The translations under genes and the position numbers were made by a program. Shown here piece after piece: positions 37,776 through 46,862 of a stretch of 64,000 nt of DNA. The first letter of the stretch is position 1, and every line of letters starts with the position of its first letter. The notes beneath the pieces are model-generated. The model ran no database searches. It had not been told where the DNA came from and saw nothing but the letters and a program-made list of their open reading frames with translations. This DNA comes from SGZJ01 sp949372955 (GTDB taxonomy: Bacteria > Bacteroidota > Bacteroidia > Flavobacteriales > Flavobacteriaceae), in contig CASIAX010000008.1 of the NCBI GenBank assembly GCA_949372955.1, positions 62,001-126,000 of the forward strand. The letters are read 5' to 3'.

Positions 37776-38788
37776 TAATTATTGTTTTTATAAAAATAAT
37801 CAGGAAATTTATCTTTGATATTTCTGTTTGAATATAATAAAATAAAATTTGATTTTAGAAAACCAAATCCATAACCAACAAATTGAATTAAGGTAGTAAA
37901 TACTGAATAAAAAGCTACTACTACGCTCCTATTTGTAATTAATGAGTTAATAAATATTAAAGCTCCATAAAGAATCAATGTCAATAGGGGAATAAAAAAA
38001 TTAAATGGAATTAAGGCAAAACTTAAAATTAAATAAAAAAGTGCAAAAGTAGGCAACCAAAAAATAATCTTATTAGAAGATGGATGCCAGGTATTTATAA
38101 TTGGCCTAACCATTCCAAACTTATAAACTTGGGTGAAAAAAGCATGAATATTAACTCTTCTTTTATGAAATACTTTGACGTTCTTATATAAACTAGACCT
38201 TAATTTAAGATCTGATATTCTTAGAGATAAATCCGGATCTTCACCAGGGTGAATATTTCCAAAACCGCCAGTTAATTCAAACGCTTTTTGTGAAATTCCC
38301 ATATTAAAACTTCTAGCTTGAAAGTTCTTAGAATTTATATTACCCCCTCTTACACCTCCAGTGGTTAAAAAAGATGTCATTGTAAAATTCACAGCTTTTT
38401 GAAAATTTGTGAAAGAAAAATGCGAGTCATCTACTCCTCCAAAACAATCAACATACTCGTCATTTATATTTTGGAAGAAATTAATCAAGTAATTGCTAGG
38501 TAATATACAATCTGAATCTAATATTATAAAGTAATTACCTTGTGCGTTTTTCATACCATAGTTCCTAGAGTCACCAGGACCAGTATTGTTTTTTTTATAA
38601 TAAGATATATTTAATTTTTCTGAAAATTTTGATATAATTTTGTCTGAACAATTGTTGGAACCGTCTTCAATAATAACAATTTCAAAATCAAAAAAACCTT
38701 CTAAATTCACAAAACTATTTAGAAGCTCATCAATTTCTTCAGGCCTATTGTAAACAGGGATTATAAATGAAATATTAATAGATACCAT
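37775..38788 (-). CDS. Family 2 glycosyltransferase with C-terminal membrane segments
   Basis: A 337-residue GT2 enzyme. Nucleotide-sugar-binding motifs are FIIPVYNRPEEI near the N-terminus and IIEDGSNNCSDKI; the metal-binding motif LDSDC lies near residue 92. GGFGNIHPGEDPDLSLRI corresponds to the acceptor ED motif. Two or three hydrophobic helices follow after about 245, so it is anchored in the inner membrane. The product is unknown, probably a surface glycan or glycolipid. It heads the GT-YbbR-coaE operon. Confidence 0.87.
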   Translation of the reverse strand: MVSINISFIIPVYNRPEEIDELLNSFVNLEGFFDFEIVIIEDGSNNCSDKIISKFSEKLNISYYKKNNTGPGDSRNYGMKNAQGNYFIILDSDCILPSNYLINFFQNINDEYVDCFGGVDDSHFSFTNFQKAVNFTMTSFLTTGGVRGGNINSKNFQARSFNMGISQKAFELTGGFGNIHPGEDPDLSLRISDLKLRSSLYKNVKVFHKRRVNIHAFFTQVYKFGMVRPIINTWHPSSNKIIFWLPTFALFYLILSFALIPFNFFIPLLTLILYGALIFINSLITNRSVVVAFYSVFTTLIQFVGYGFGFLKSNFILLYSNRNIKDKFPDYFYKNNN

Positions 38789-38792
38789 TTAA

Positions 38793-38800
38793 CAAATGTA
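38793..38800 (-). promoter_or_regulatory. Predicted -7 element immediately upstream of the glycosyltransferase gene
   Basis: Minus-strand TACATTTG ends only 4 bases before the ATG at 38788, which would put the transcript start at or near the start codon. No good TTG is seen at -33, so the site is uncertain. Confidence 0.4.
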
Positions 38801-38826
38801 GTTAAACAAAGCAGTAATTAAGTATA

Positions 38827-39639
38827 TTATTTTGTGATAGAATCCATCACAGAATCACTAACACCCATATTACTAAAACCTCCATCATTATATAAGTTTT
38901 GAAGTGTAACTCTCTTTGTTAGATCGCTAAATAATGTAACAGTGTAATTAGCACAATCTAATGCAGTAGCATTACCTAATGGAGACATTTTTTCAGCATA
39001 ATTAATAAAACCATCAAAACCTTTGACTCCACTTCCAGCTGTAGTAGGAGTTGGAGATTGAGAAATAGTATTAACCCTTACTTTTTTGTCTTTACCAAAG
39101 AAATATCCAAAACTACGAGCTATACTTTCCAAAAATGCTTTATTATCTGCCATGTCATTATAATCAGGGAATACTCTTTGAGCAGCCATGTAAGTTAAAG
39201 CTACAATACTACCCCATTCGTTCATAGCATCTGCTTTATATAGTGTTTGCATAACCTTATGAAATGACATTGCAGATACATCTGTACCTTTTTGAGTCCA
39301 ATCGTATTTTTGATCTGTGTAATGTCTACCCTTTCTTACATTAATAGACATTCCTATTGAGTGTAAAACAAAATCTAATTTACCACCTAATATTTTCATT
39401 GATTCAGAAATCAAATGCTCTAAATCTTCAATAGAAGTTGCGTCAGCTCCTATAACTTTAGAACCGGTTTTCTCTGCTAACTTATCAATTTCGCCCATTC
39501 TCATAGCGACTGGCGCATTAGATAAAACAAAGGTTCCTCCTTCTTCATGAACTCTTTCAGCAGTTTTCCAAGCAATAGAATTATGATCTAAAGCTCCAAA
39601 TATTATACCTCTTTTTCCTTTTAAAAGATTATATGACAT
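38827..39639 (-). CDS. fabI: Enoyl-[acyl-carrier-protein] reductase (NADH)
   Basis: A 270-residue SDR-type enzyme performing the last reduction of fatty acid elongation. Motifs are GIIFGALDHNSIAWKTAERVHEEG (divergent glycine motif of FabI), LDFVLHSIGMS, and the Tyr/Lys region ALTYMAAQRVFPDYNDMADNKAFLES. Close to the C-terminus, TLQNLYNDGGFSNMG matches the family. A minus-strand TATATTTG at 39656-39663 lies 16 bases upstream and could supply its own promoter even though recN is only 27 bases away. Confidence 0.92.
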   Translation of the reverse strand: MSYNLLKGKRGIIFGALDHNSIAWKTAERVHEEGGTFVLSNAPVAMRMGEIDKLAEKTGSKVIGADATSIEDLEHLISESMKILGGKLDFVLHSIGMSINVRKGRHYTDQKYDWTQKGTDVSAMSFHKVMQTLYKADAMNEWGSIVALTYMAAQRVFPDYNDMADNKAFLESIARSFGYFFGKDKKVRVNTISQSPTPTTAGSGVKGFDGFINYAEKMSPLGNATALDCANYTVTLFSDLTKRVTLQNLYNDGGFSNMGVSDSVMDSITK

Positions 39640-39666
39640 ATTATAAGATTTTTCACAAATATAAGA

Positions 39667-41319
39667 CTAATTGAGTAATTGCTTAGCATGAGCAACAGCA
39701 GAGTTAGAAATGTTATCTCCTTCAAGCATTTTTGCAATTTCTACAATTCTATCTTGATTATTCAGTTTTATTAAGTTAGTAGTAGTTGAGTTATCCATTT
39801 CTGTTTTATATACTTTAAAGTGAGACTCCCCTTTCGCTGCAATTTGAGGCAGATGTGTAATTGTGAATATTTGCATCCTAGAACTCATTTCTTGCATAAT
39901 ATCTCCAATTTTATTAGACACTTCTCCAGAAACTCCAGTATCAATCTCATCAAACATTAATGTCGGTAACTTTTTATAGTTGGCAATAATAGATTTGATA
40001 GCTAGCATAATCCTAGAAATCTCACCTCCCGAAGCAGAATATTTCAATAATTTAAAGTCTGATCCTTTATTAGCACTAAACTTAAATTCTAACTTATCCA
40101 TTCCATTAAAAAGAAAATCCTCAACTGGACTAATTTCAATTAAAAACTGAGCACTCTTCATGCCTAAATCACCTAATATTTCCTTGAGGTTTTTAACTAA
40201 ATTAGGAATTACATTAACCCTATTACTATTTAACTGTTTAGATAAAACTAACAATTCACTCTCCATGGCCTTAATTAAAGAATTAAGTGTGTGAATTTCA
40301 TCATCAATATTATTTGACTTAGAAACCTTGGTAGTTAAATCAGATTGGATAATAATTAGATCATTCAAATTATCAACAGAGTGTTTTCTTAAGACATTGT
40401 TTATTTTTGATAACAAATCACCTATTTCGGATAATTCTACAGGGCTGTTAGTTAACCTATCATTTGAAGCTTGGATATCTTTAGAGATATCATCTAAATC
40501 AATATAGATTGAATTTAATCTATTATACAGACTTAAAAAAGAATTGGACTTGAAAGACAAGTCTTTAAGGTTTGAATTCAACTTACTCATTAATGAAATT
40601 ATACCATGCTCGTTATCATTCAAAATAGAGCTGCTTAGATTTAAATCACTCTTAATATCTTCGAAATTAGACAACTCTTTATAAGAGTTTTCTAGTTCAT
40701 CTAGATTAATATCAGAAATGTTTAAATTGTTAATTTCCTCTAAAAGATGGTTATTATAATCAAAAGCTTTTGAGAGCTCTAGTTTAGAGTCTTTAATTAG
40801 TTTTAATTCGGATTTATAATTTTTATATTTTAAGAACTTAACTTTATATTCTTTTAACAATTTATTATTATTAGAAACAGAGTCAATTACATCAAATTGA
40901 AAATCAATATTTACTAAATCTAAATTTTGGTGCTGAGAGTGAATATCTATAATATATTGGCTAATAGATGATAGTTGGTTTAATATTACTGGAGAGTCAT
41001 TAACAAAAGCGCGGGATTTTCCTGAAGGTAATATTTCTCTTCTAATTATAGTATCCGTGTCGTAATCAAGATTATTATCTGCAAAAACATTCTTCAAATT
41101 ATAATTAGAAAGATCAAAAGTTGCCTCAACAATACACTTTTTATTCAAGTTATTTATTGATGAGCTATCTGATCTTTTTCCTAAAAGAAGGGATAATGCA
41201 TTTATTAAAATTGATTTTCCAGCCCCAGTTTCACCTGTAATTATAGTTAATCCATTATTGAAATCTACATTCAAATCATCGATAAGTGCATAGTTTTTTA
41301 TGGATAGGTTTTTTAACAC
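39667..41319 (-). CDS. recN: DNA repair protein RecN
   Basis: A 550-residue SMC-like ATPase acting in double-strand break repair. The N-terminal head has NYALIDDLNVDF and Walker A GETGAGKSILINALSLLLG. A long coiled coil runs from about 150 to 360. The C-terminal head has SGGEISRIMLAIKS and LMFDEIDTGVSGEVS, then ITHLPQIAA. It is the first of the recN-porD-coaBC-rpoZ-bamD run read from the 3' side, a gene order common in Flavobacteriia. It lies 20 bases downstream of porD. Confidence 0.95.
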   Translation of the reverse strand: MLKNLSIKNYALIDDLNVDFNNGLTIITGETGAGKSILINALSLLLGKRSDSSSINNLNKKCIVEATFDLSNYNLKNVFADNNLDYDTDTIIRREILPSGKSRAFVNDSPVILNQLSSISQYIIDIHSQHQNLDLVNIDFQFDVIDSVSNNNKLLKEYKVKFLKYKNYKSELKLIKDSKLELSKAFDYNNHLLEEINNLNISDINLDELENSYKELSNFEDIKSDLNLSSSILNDNEHGIISLMSKLNSNLKDLSFKSNSFLSLYNRLNSIYIDLDDISKDIQASNDRLTNSPVELSEIGDLLSKINNVLRKHSVDNLNDLIIIQSDLTTKVSKSNNIDDEIHTLNSLIKAMESELLVLSKQLNSNRVNVIPNLVKNLKEILGDLGMKSAQFLIEISPVEDFLFNGMDKLEFKFSANKGSDFKLLKYSASGGEISRIMLAIKSIIANYKKLPTLMFDEIDTGVSGEVSNKIGDIMQEMSSRMQIFTITHLPQIAAKGESHFKVYKTEMDNSTTTNLIKLNNQDRIVEIAKMLEGDNISNSAVAHAKQLLN

Positions 41320-41339
41320 TTTGTTTTAAAGATTATAAT

Positions 41340-42227
41340 TTAAAATTTTATTTTTCTCCATTTGCTTGAATGCATAGGAGCTACTTTTGACAGCATTGAA
41401 ATTAAATTAGTTATTTCTACACTAGGCCCAGCACTAAAAATATCTTGAATTTCATCAGACTTCGCGTCAAAGAACACTTTCAGGATATATGAATTTGGTC
41501 TACGACTATTCATTCTTTCAAAAGATATGATAGATTTACTAATATTTATTTTTGATTTTTTAACATCTTCAAACATATTATCTAAACCGTTAAGATGATA
41601 GTCATACAATGCAAAACTAAACTCTTTATATGTAGGAGATAGTATATTATCAATTAAATAATAGCGAGTCTGACGACCATCTTTAGCATTCCAGCCAAGG
41701 TAATTAGTTCCATTAGAATAATCTAAAATATTTCTAGCTTGTTGGTAATATTTTTTGCCAGAGTTTAATTTAAAGGAATCAGAATCCATACCTAAAATAA
41801 TGTAGACGTGATATGACAAAACGGAAATTAAGTTTGATTCAAACTGATTAGGATTAAAAACAAAATTTTGGAATTCTTGATATCTGAATGAAAAATCTTT
41901 ATCTATATAATTATAGATTGGTGATTCATAAGAAGAATTAAAGATAGGTCTAGATGACTGTACTTGTAGAGTCCCACTAAAAACATCATTATCATATGAA
42001 CTAATATTAACAATCATTGAACAATTTATTTTTTCCTTATTTGAAAAAGAAATATTAGTCCAATTGGAATTATTTATAAATTCTGAGATTTGATTTTCTA
42101 AAGTTTTAAAAATTTGCAAATTCTCATTACCTGTCTGAGTGGCATTAACAATAACACTACAATTTAGTTCTTGTGAAAATATTTGTGTAAAAGAAATTAA
42201 AAAAAAATATATAAATATTTTATTCAT
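41340..42227 (-). CDS. porD: Type IX secretion system protein PorD (DUF4835)
   Basis: A 295-residue exported protein with signal peptide MNKIFIYFFLISFTQIFSQ. It carries DUF4835 hallmarks: ELNCSVIVNATQTGNENLQIFKTLENQISEF, WTNISFSNKEKINCSM, LQVQSSRPIFNSSYESPIYN and SYHVYIILGMDSDSF. Members named PorD are required for type IX secretion in some Bacteroidota, though the exact role is unclear. It overlaps coaBC by 8 bases. Its location beside recN, coaBC, rpoZ and bamD strengthens the assignment. Confidence 0.9.
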   Translation of the reverse strand: MNKIFIYFFLISFTQIFSQELNCSVIVNATQTGNENLQIFKTLENQISEFINNSNWTNISFSNKEKINCSMIVNISSYDNDVFSGTLQVQSSRPIFNSSYESPIYNYIDKDFSFRYQEFQNFVFNPNQFESNLISVLSYHVYIILGMDSDSFKLNSGKKYYQQARNILDYSNGTNYLGWNAKDGRQTRYYLIDNILSPTYKEFSFALYDYHLNGLDNMFEDVKKSKINISKSIISFERMNSRRPNSYILKVFFDAKSDEIQDIFSAGPSVEITNLISMLSKVAPMHSSKWRKIKF

Positions 42228-43428
42228 TTATTAATTCAATTATATTATTAATAATATCTAAAGAGACAGCTTTCTTATGTTTTAACGGAAAATTAATAAT
42301 TTTATTTTCTTTTGATATAATAGAAACTTTATTAGTATCAAAACCAAAACCTGCTCCTTTGTCATTTAGAGAATTTAAAATTATTAAATCTAAATTTTTA
42401 TTAATTAATTTACTTTTAGCATTCTCAATTTCATTGTCTGTTTCTAGAGAAAAGCCTATTAATAGTTGATTGGTTTTTGTCTTACCAAGGTGATATAAAA
42501 TATCTTTAGTTTTCTCAACTTCAATAGATAAGTTCTGATTAGATTTTTTTAATTTTCTATTTGAAATAGATTTAGGTTTAAAATCTGCTACTGCAGCTGA
42601 CATTATAACCACATCTGCTATACTATATTTATTTACAACCTCTTCAAACATTTGATCGGATGAAGTTATTAGTTTTAGCTGAATAGACTTAGATTTCAAC
42701 TTTTCGTTAGTTGGACCACTAATTAAGATAACATTAGCTCCTAAATTAGAAGCTGTCTCTGCTAACTCAAAACCCATTTTTCCAGAGGAGTGATTTCCTA
42801 TAAACCTAACAGGGTCTATTGGCTCAAATGTTGGACCAGCAGTAATTAAAAAAGTCTTTCCGCTTAAAGGCAAATTAATAGATAAATCTTTTTCAATAAA
42901 AGCAACAATATTCTCAGGCTTTGCCATTCTACCTTCACCAACTAAACCACTGGCTAATTCACCAGACTCTGGGGGAATTAGTATGTTGCCATAAGAAATA
43001 AGTTTTTCAATTGATAATTTAGTTGATTCATGTTTATACATATCTAGGTCCATTGCTGGAGCAAAATAAACTTTACATTTAGCAGATAAATATGTAGCTA
43101 TTAATAGGTTGTCACAATTTCCATTGGACATTTTTGACAGAGTGTTGGCCGTAGCAGGACAAATTAGAAATAAGTCTGCCCATAAACCTAGTTCAACGTG
43201 ATTATTCCATAACTCATCATCCTCGTCTGTGGTAAATGTAGACAAAACAGGGTTCTTTGAAAGTGTGGATAGTGTTAATGGTGTAACAAAGTCTTTAGCA
43301 GAGGGTGTCATAACTACTTTAACAGTACAATCTAACTTTATTAATAACCGAACTAAATTAGCAGTTTTATAAGCAGCAATACCACCAGTTACACCTAGTA
43401 ATATTTTTTTTCCGCTTAAAACTGACAT
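42220..43428 (-). CDS. coaBC: Bifunctional phosphopantothenoylcysteine decarboxylase/synthetase
   Basis: A 402-residue fusion of the FMN-dependent decarboxylase CoaC (about 1-185: GVTGGIAAYKTANLVRLL, the active-site His in NHVELGLWADL, and CPATANTLSKMSNGNCDNLL) with the synthetase CoaB (about 190-402: ITAGPTFEPIDPVRFIGNHSSGKMG, and SAAVADFKPK). It makes 4'-phosphopantetheine from phosphopantothenate and cysteine. Genes on both sides abut or overlap: rpoZ ends 4 bases before it and porD overlaps its end. Confidence 0.95.
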   Translation of the reverse strand: MSVLSGKKILLGVTGGIAAYKTANLVRLLIKLDCTVKVVMTPSAKDFVTPLTLSTLSKNPVLSTFTTDEDDELWNNHVELGLWADLFLICPATANTLSKMSNGNCDNLLIATYLSAKCKVYFAPAMDLDMYKHESTKLSIEKLISYGNILIPPESGELASGLVGEGRMAKPENIVAFIEKDLSINLPLSGKTFLITAGPTFEPIDPVRFIGNHSSGKMGFELAETASNLGANVILISGPTNEKLKSKSIQLKLITSSDQMFEEVVNKYSIADVVIMSAAVADFKPKSISNRKLKKSNQNLSIEVEKTKDILYHLGKTKTNQLLIGFSLETDNEIENAKSKLINKNLDLIILNSLNDKGAGFGFDTNKVSIISKENKIINFPLKHKKAVSLDIINNIIELINE

Positions 43429-43432
43429 TAGA

Positions 43433-43765
43433 TTACTTTTCTAGTGATTCTTCAGAGCTATTTCTATGATATATCTTTTCATCAAGCCATTCTTGAACAG
43501 CTAACGCGTGTGGCTTAGGTAACTTTTCGTAAAATTTAGAAACTTCAATTTGCTCTTTATTTTCAAAAATCTCTTCTAAACTATCGTTGTATGTAGCAAA
43601 CTCTTCTAATTTATCGATTAACTCCGTACGTATATCAGAATTGATTTGTTCAGATCTCTTTGATATAATTGAAATTGCTTCATAGATATTATCAGTTGAT
43701 TTGTCTATAATATTCCTATCGTATGTTTCTGTACTAACTGGTGCCTTTACTTTCTTTAAATCCAT
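43433..43765 (-). CDS. rpoZ: RNA polymerase subunit omega
   Basis: A 110-residue Bacteroidota-type RpoZ (RpoZ/omega-like), identified by the segment TDNIYEAISIISKRSEQI, by its size, and by its invariable position between bamD and coaBC in flavobacteria. Omega assists folding and assembly of the beta' subunit. The C-terminal segment LPKPHALAVQEWLDEKIYHR is lineage-typical. It starts 13 bases after bamD ends. Confidence 0.85.
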   Translation of the reverse strand: MDLKKVKAPVSTETYDRNIIDKSTDNIYEAISIISKRSEQINSDIRTELIDKLEEFATYNDSLEEIFENKEQIEVSKFYEKLPKPHALAVQEWLDEKIYHRNSSEESLEK

Positions 43766-43778
43766 TTTTATTTAATTT

Positions 43779-44564
43779 CTAAGTTGTTTTTAATTTATTC
43801 AGTTCCTCAAATTTTAATTTTAAATCTTCGATAAACTCAGATTCATTGTAATACTTTAAGAAAGAATTATAATATGTAATCGCATCGTCTACTCTGTCTT
43901 GCATCTTGTAATTAACACTATTGATAGCTAACTGATATGCTGAATCAAATTTATAATACAATACTTTCTCTCTAAGAGAGGATCCTGGAAATTCAACCAC
44001 AAAGTTATTGAATGATTTTATAGCAGCTTCATGATCATTAAGGGTGTTGTATTGTAATGCAGTACTGTAAACCTTATACTCAAGTTTATAATCCAGTTCA
44101 AATATAAGTGAGTTAGCATCTGCTATATATTCAGAATCTGGGAAAGTATTAATAAATAACTGTAATTTATCAATTGCAGTTTTAGTGTTATTTTGATCCT
44201 TTGAAAAAACAGGTGACATAAAATAATAACTCTTAGCAGCTAGAAAAGCTATCTCTTCATTTTTCTCGCTATTAGGGTAAGTATTTACGAATTTCTCCAT
44301 TCGATAGTTTGAAGTATAGAAATCTTTTGTTTCATAAAAACACATAGCGTGCATATACATTAATTTTTGGGCTTGAGGCTTTCCTCTGTATTTAGGAACG
44401 ATTTGTTCAAAAAGTCTATTCGCTTTTGAGAAATTTCCATCATCAAATAATGATGTTCCTAAGGCAAACTTGGAAGCGATATCATCGCCATTAATAGCTT
44501 TTTGATATTCGCCACAAGACATAAATATTATTGATATAAGTAATGTAAGTAGAGTTTGTTTCAT
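43779..44564 (-). CDS. bamD: Outer-membrane assembly lipoprotein BamD
   Basis: The preferred start is ATG 44564, giving 261 residues with signal MKQTLLTLLISIIFMSC (Cys17); a start at 44576 adds four residues (MIII). TPR-like helices follow, with typical segments GNFSKANRLFEQIVPKYRGKPQAQ, YRMEKFVNTYPNSEKNEEIAFLAAKSYY and SYKFDSAYQLAINS-like repeats. BamD is the essential lipoprotein partner of BamA in beta-barrel insertion. Minus-strand TATTTTTG at 44581-44588 and TAAATTTG at 44591-44598 are candidate -7 elements. Confidence 0.92.
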   Translation of the reverse strand: MKQTLLTLLISIIFMSCGEYQKAINGDDIASKFALGTSLFDDGNFSKANRLFEQIVPKYRGKPQAQKLMYMHAMCFYETKDFYTSNYRMEKFVNTYPNSEKNEEIAFLAAKSYYFMSPVFSKDQNNTKTAIDKLQLFINTFPDSEYIADANSLIFELDYKLEYKVYSTALQYNTLNDHEAAIKSFNNFVVEFPGSSLREKVLYYKFDSAYQLAINSVNYKMQDRVDDAITYYNSFLKYYNESEFIEDLKLKFEELNKLKTT

Positions 44565-44636
44565 AATTATTATCAATTTGCAAAAATAAACAAATTTAAT
44601 GTATATAAAAAATATAGATCTATAGTCTTTAAAATA

Positions 44637-45527
44637 TTATTTGGAGATTAATTTGTTGAGTTCATCATTAATTTGACTTCTTAGTTCTTTAGAAGCAGAC
44701 AACAATGGAAGTCTTAATACATCATTACACAAATTCAATTTGCTTAGTACAAACTTTATGCCAGCTGGGTTATTTTCCTTAAAAATTAAAGAAATTATAT
44801 CACATAACTCATTGTTTGCAGATTCTGCACTTAAAATTTTATTATTTAAGCCATCATCTATCATTTTAGAAAACATCTGTGGAAAAGCCTGGCCAATTAC
44901 AGAGATAACTCCATCTCCACCGGCAACAACTGAAGAAAGGGCAAGATCATCATCACCAGAAATAATTAGAAAATTATCTGGCCTATTATTAATCAATTCT
45001 AAGTACTGATTAATATCATTACCAGCTTCTTTAATACCAATAATTGACTTAAATTCATTAGCAAGTCTTAAAACAGTATTAGGTAAAATATTTTTGGAAG
45101 TTCTTCCAGGAACATTGTACATTATAATAGGTTTCGATATGTTTTCAGTTAAATATTTGTAATGCTGATAAATACCTTCTTGTGTTGGCTTATTGTAATA
45201 AGGTGATACCGATAAAATAGCAGAAACGGAAGTTAGATCTAGTGAATTAATTTCTTTGACTAATCGAACAGTATCATTACCTCCCATCCCTAAAACTAAT
45301 GGTACTCTATTATTATTTACACTAACAACTGTATTAATTATCTTCTCTCTTTCAGAAGTATTAACAGTTGGGCTTTCACCAGTAGTTCCATTTATAACTA
45401 AATAATCAATACCGTTAGCAATATTAAATTCAACTAGTTTTTCAAGAGAATCATAATCAATTGAAAAGTCCTTATTAAATGGCGTAATTAAAGCAACTCC
45501 TGTACCAATAAATTTTTTAATACTCAT
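44637..45527 (-). CDS. dapA: 4-hydroxy-tetrahydrodipicolinate synthase
   Basis: A 296-residue TIM-barrel aldolase starting the diaminopimelate/lysine branch from aspartate semialdehyde and pyruvate. Motifs are GTGVALITPFNKDFSID, NGTTGESPTV, SPYYNKPTQEGIYQHY, the catalytic Tyr in MYNVPGRTS and the Schiff-base Lys in IIGIKEAGND. It overlaps the upstream DUF6913-like gene by 4 bases and lies 72 bases upstream of bamD. The substrate semialdehyde also feeds ThrA, encoded at the right end. Confidence 0.94.
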   Translation of the reverse strand: MSIKKFIGTGVALITPFNKDFSIDYDSLEKLVEFNIANGIDYLVINGTTGESPTVNTSEREKIINTVVSVNNNRVPLVLGMGGNDTVRLVKEINSLDLTSVSAILSVSPYYNKPTQEGIYQHYKYLTENISKPIIMYNVPGRTSKNILPNTVLRLANEFKSIIGIKEAGNDINQYLELINNRPDNFLIISGDDDLALSSVVAGGDGVISVIGQAFPQMFSKMIDDGLNNKILSAESANNELCDIISLIFKENNPAGIKFVLSKLNLCNDVLRLPLLSASKELRSQINDELNKLISK

Positions 45528-46042
45528 ATTTTTTGTAAACCTTTTAAGTATTTCTCAATTTCTGTTTTAAAAATATCAACAAAACTGCATTTGATATTAA
45601 TTATAAAATCATGTAGTCTTTGGTCTTTACTTGATACTCCAATTTTAAAATTTGCCTTTGATTTTGCAGTTATTAAGTTTAACTCATAAAGGTCTTCATT
45701 ATAATAACTTATGAGAGCATCAAATTCAGTTTCAATGAACTCATTTACATCATAATTAGAAATATTTCCATTCCATCCAAAATCTAATGGAGTAAAGTAA
45801 GAATCCCAACTAGTAAGAGTTTCATCTTTTTCAGTAACATATGCGACAAATTTTATTTTGTTCTCATTTACACCTAGGTAAGTAAAAACATTTCTTAACG
45901 AATCATAATCGCTAAACTCCTCTAAGTTTATTATAACACCAACAGATTTAATTTTATTGTTGTTAACTGAAGCTTTGCGATTATTTAGAATATTATTTAA
46001 ATATTTAACGTTTGATTTTTTCTTGAATAATTTAAAAAACAT
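45524..46042 (-). CDS. DUF6913-like conserved flavobacterial protein
   Basis: A 172-residue protein from ATG 46042 (MFFKLFKKKSNVKYL). The longer frame to 46093 would start upstream of the predicted promoter element and was rejected. Features seen: a basic N-terminus, VGVIINLEEFSDYDSLRNVFTYLG, an alternating alpha/beta pattern, and FDALISYYNEDLYELNLITAKSKANFKIG followed by a short C-terminal helix. I recognise it as the uncharacterised flavobacterial family usually found directly before dapA. No function can be assigned; the 4-base overlap with dapA implies co-translation. Confidence 0.8.
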   Translation of the reverse strand: MFFKLFKKKSNVKYLNNILNNRKASVNNNKIKSVGVIINLEEFSDYDSLRNVFTYLGVNENKIKFVAYVTEKDETLTSWDSYFTPLDFGWNGNISNYDVNEFIETEFDALISYYNEDLYELNLITAKSKANFKIGVSSKDQRLHDFIINIKCSFVDIFKTEIEKYLKGLQKI

Positions 46043-46060
46043 ATATTTAAAAGTATTATA

Positions 46061-46093
46061 CAAATGTAATAAAGATGAATTTGATTTAAACAA
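46061..46093 (-). promoter_or_regulatory. Predicted promoter for the DUF6913-dapA unit
   Basis: On the minus strand TACATTTG (46068-46061) exactly matches the -7 element, with TTG (46093-46091) 22 bases upstream. The ATG at 46042 follows 18 bases later. Confidence 0.6.
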
Positions 46094-46103
46094 TAAAACT
46101 CTA

Positions 46104-46862
46104 ATGAAATCAATAATTAAACTTTTTATATCCTCTATTTTACTAGCTACTTTTAGTTGTAATGGAGATTTTCAATTATATGAAGTTCAAGCTAGCCGAA
46201 TAGAGATAAATAACACTGTAAGTGAAGATTCAACATTTTTAAAGTTCATAAAACCATATAAAAAAAATATTGAAAAAGATCTTTATACGACTTATGCATA
46301 TTCACCAAAGACTTATGATAAAAAAAATGGTGATTTAAACACTGCAGTAGGAAATATGATGGCTGATGCAGTTTATAAATTAGCAAACCCAGTTTTTAAA
46401 TCTAAAAAAAGTAAAAATATCGATTTTGTACTACTTAACTATGGGGGTATAAGGTCAGCCATTTCAACTGGGAACATAAACAAGAATACAGCCTATAATT
46501 TAATGCCTTTTGAAAATGAGGTAGTAGTTGCAAAACTTTCTGGAAAAGACATATACGATCTCATAAATTATTTAGCAATCGCTAGACGAGCTCATCCAAT
46601 TTCAAGACTAAAAATTGAATTAGATAAAAACTATAAACTAGTCAATGCAGAAATTAATAATAATAAAATTGATATTGACAAGTATTATTATGTAGCTACA
46701 AGTGATTTCTTAATTAATGGAGGAGACAAAATGACTTTTTTCGAAAAAAGTATAGAAAACACTTTTTTAAATTATAAAATAAGAGATATATTAATTGATT
46801 ACTTTATTAAAATCGACACTTTAAAGTCTAAAATTGATAACAGATTTATTAGAACTAAATAA
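46104..46862 (+). CDS. 5'-nucleotidase C-terminal domain lipoprotein
   Basis: The preferred start is ATG 46104, giving 252 residues with lipoprotein signal MKSIIKLFISSILLATFSC (Cys19). The earlier ATG at 45957 would run through the divergent gene and its promoter. The rest matches the C-terminal substrate-binding domain of UshA-like 5'-nucleotidases: GNMMADAVYKLA, VLLNYGGIRSAI, LMPFENEVVVAKLSGKDI and ATSDFLINGGDKMTFF. The catalytic metallophosphatase domain is encoded by the next gene (1-base TAATG overlap). Together they probably form a periplasmic nucleotidase. Confidence 0.9.
   Translation: MKSIIKLFISSILLATFSCNGDFQLYEVQASRIEINNTVSEDSTFLKFIKPYKKNIEKDLYTTYAYSPKTYDKKNGDLNTAVGNMMADAVYKLANPVFKSKKSKNIDFVLLNYGGIRSAISTGNINKNTAYNLMPFENEVVVAKLSGKDIYDLINYLAIARRAHPISRLKIELDKNYKLVNAEINNNKIDIDKYYYVATSDFLINGGDKMTFFEKSIENTFLNYKIRDILIDYFIKIDTLKSKIDNRFIRTK

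Noticed and set aside
45957..46103. N-terminal extension of the 5'-nucleotidase C-terminal lipoprotein
   Set aside because: It would run through the divergent DUF6913-like gene and its promoter and would bury the lipoprotein signal at residue 50.
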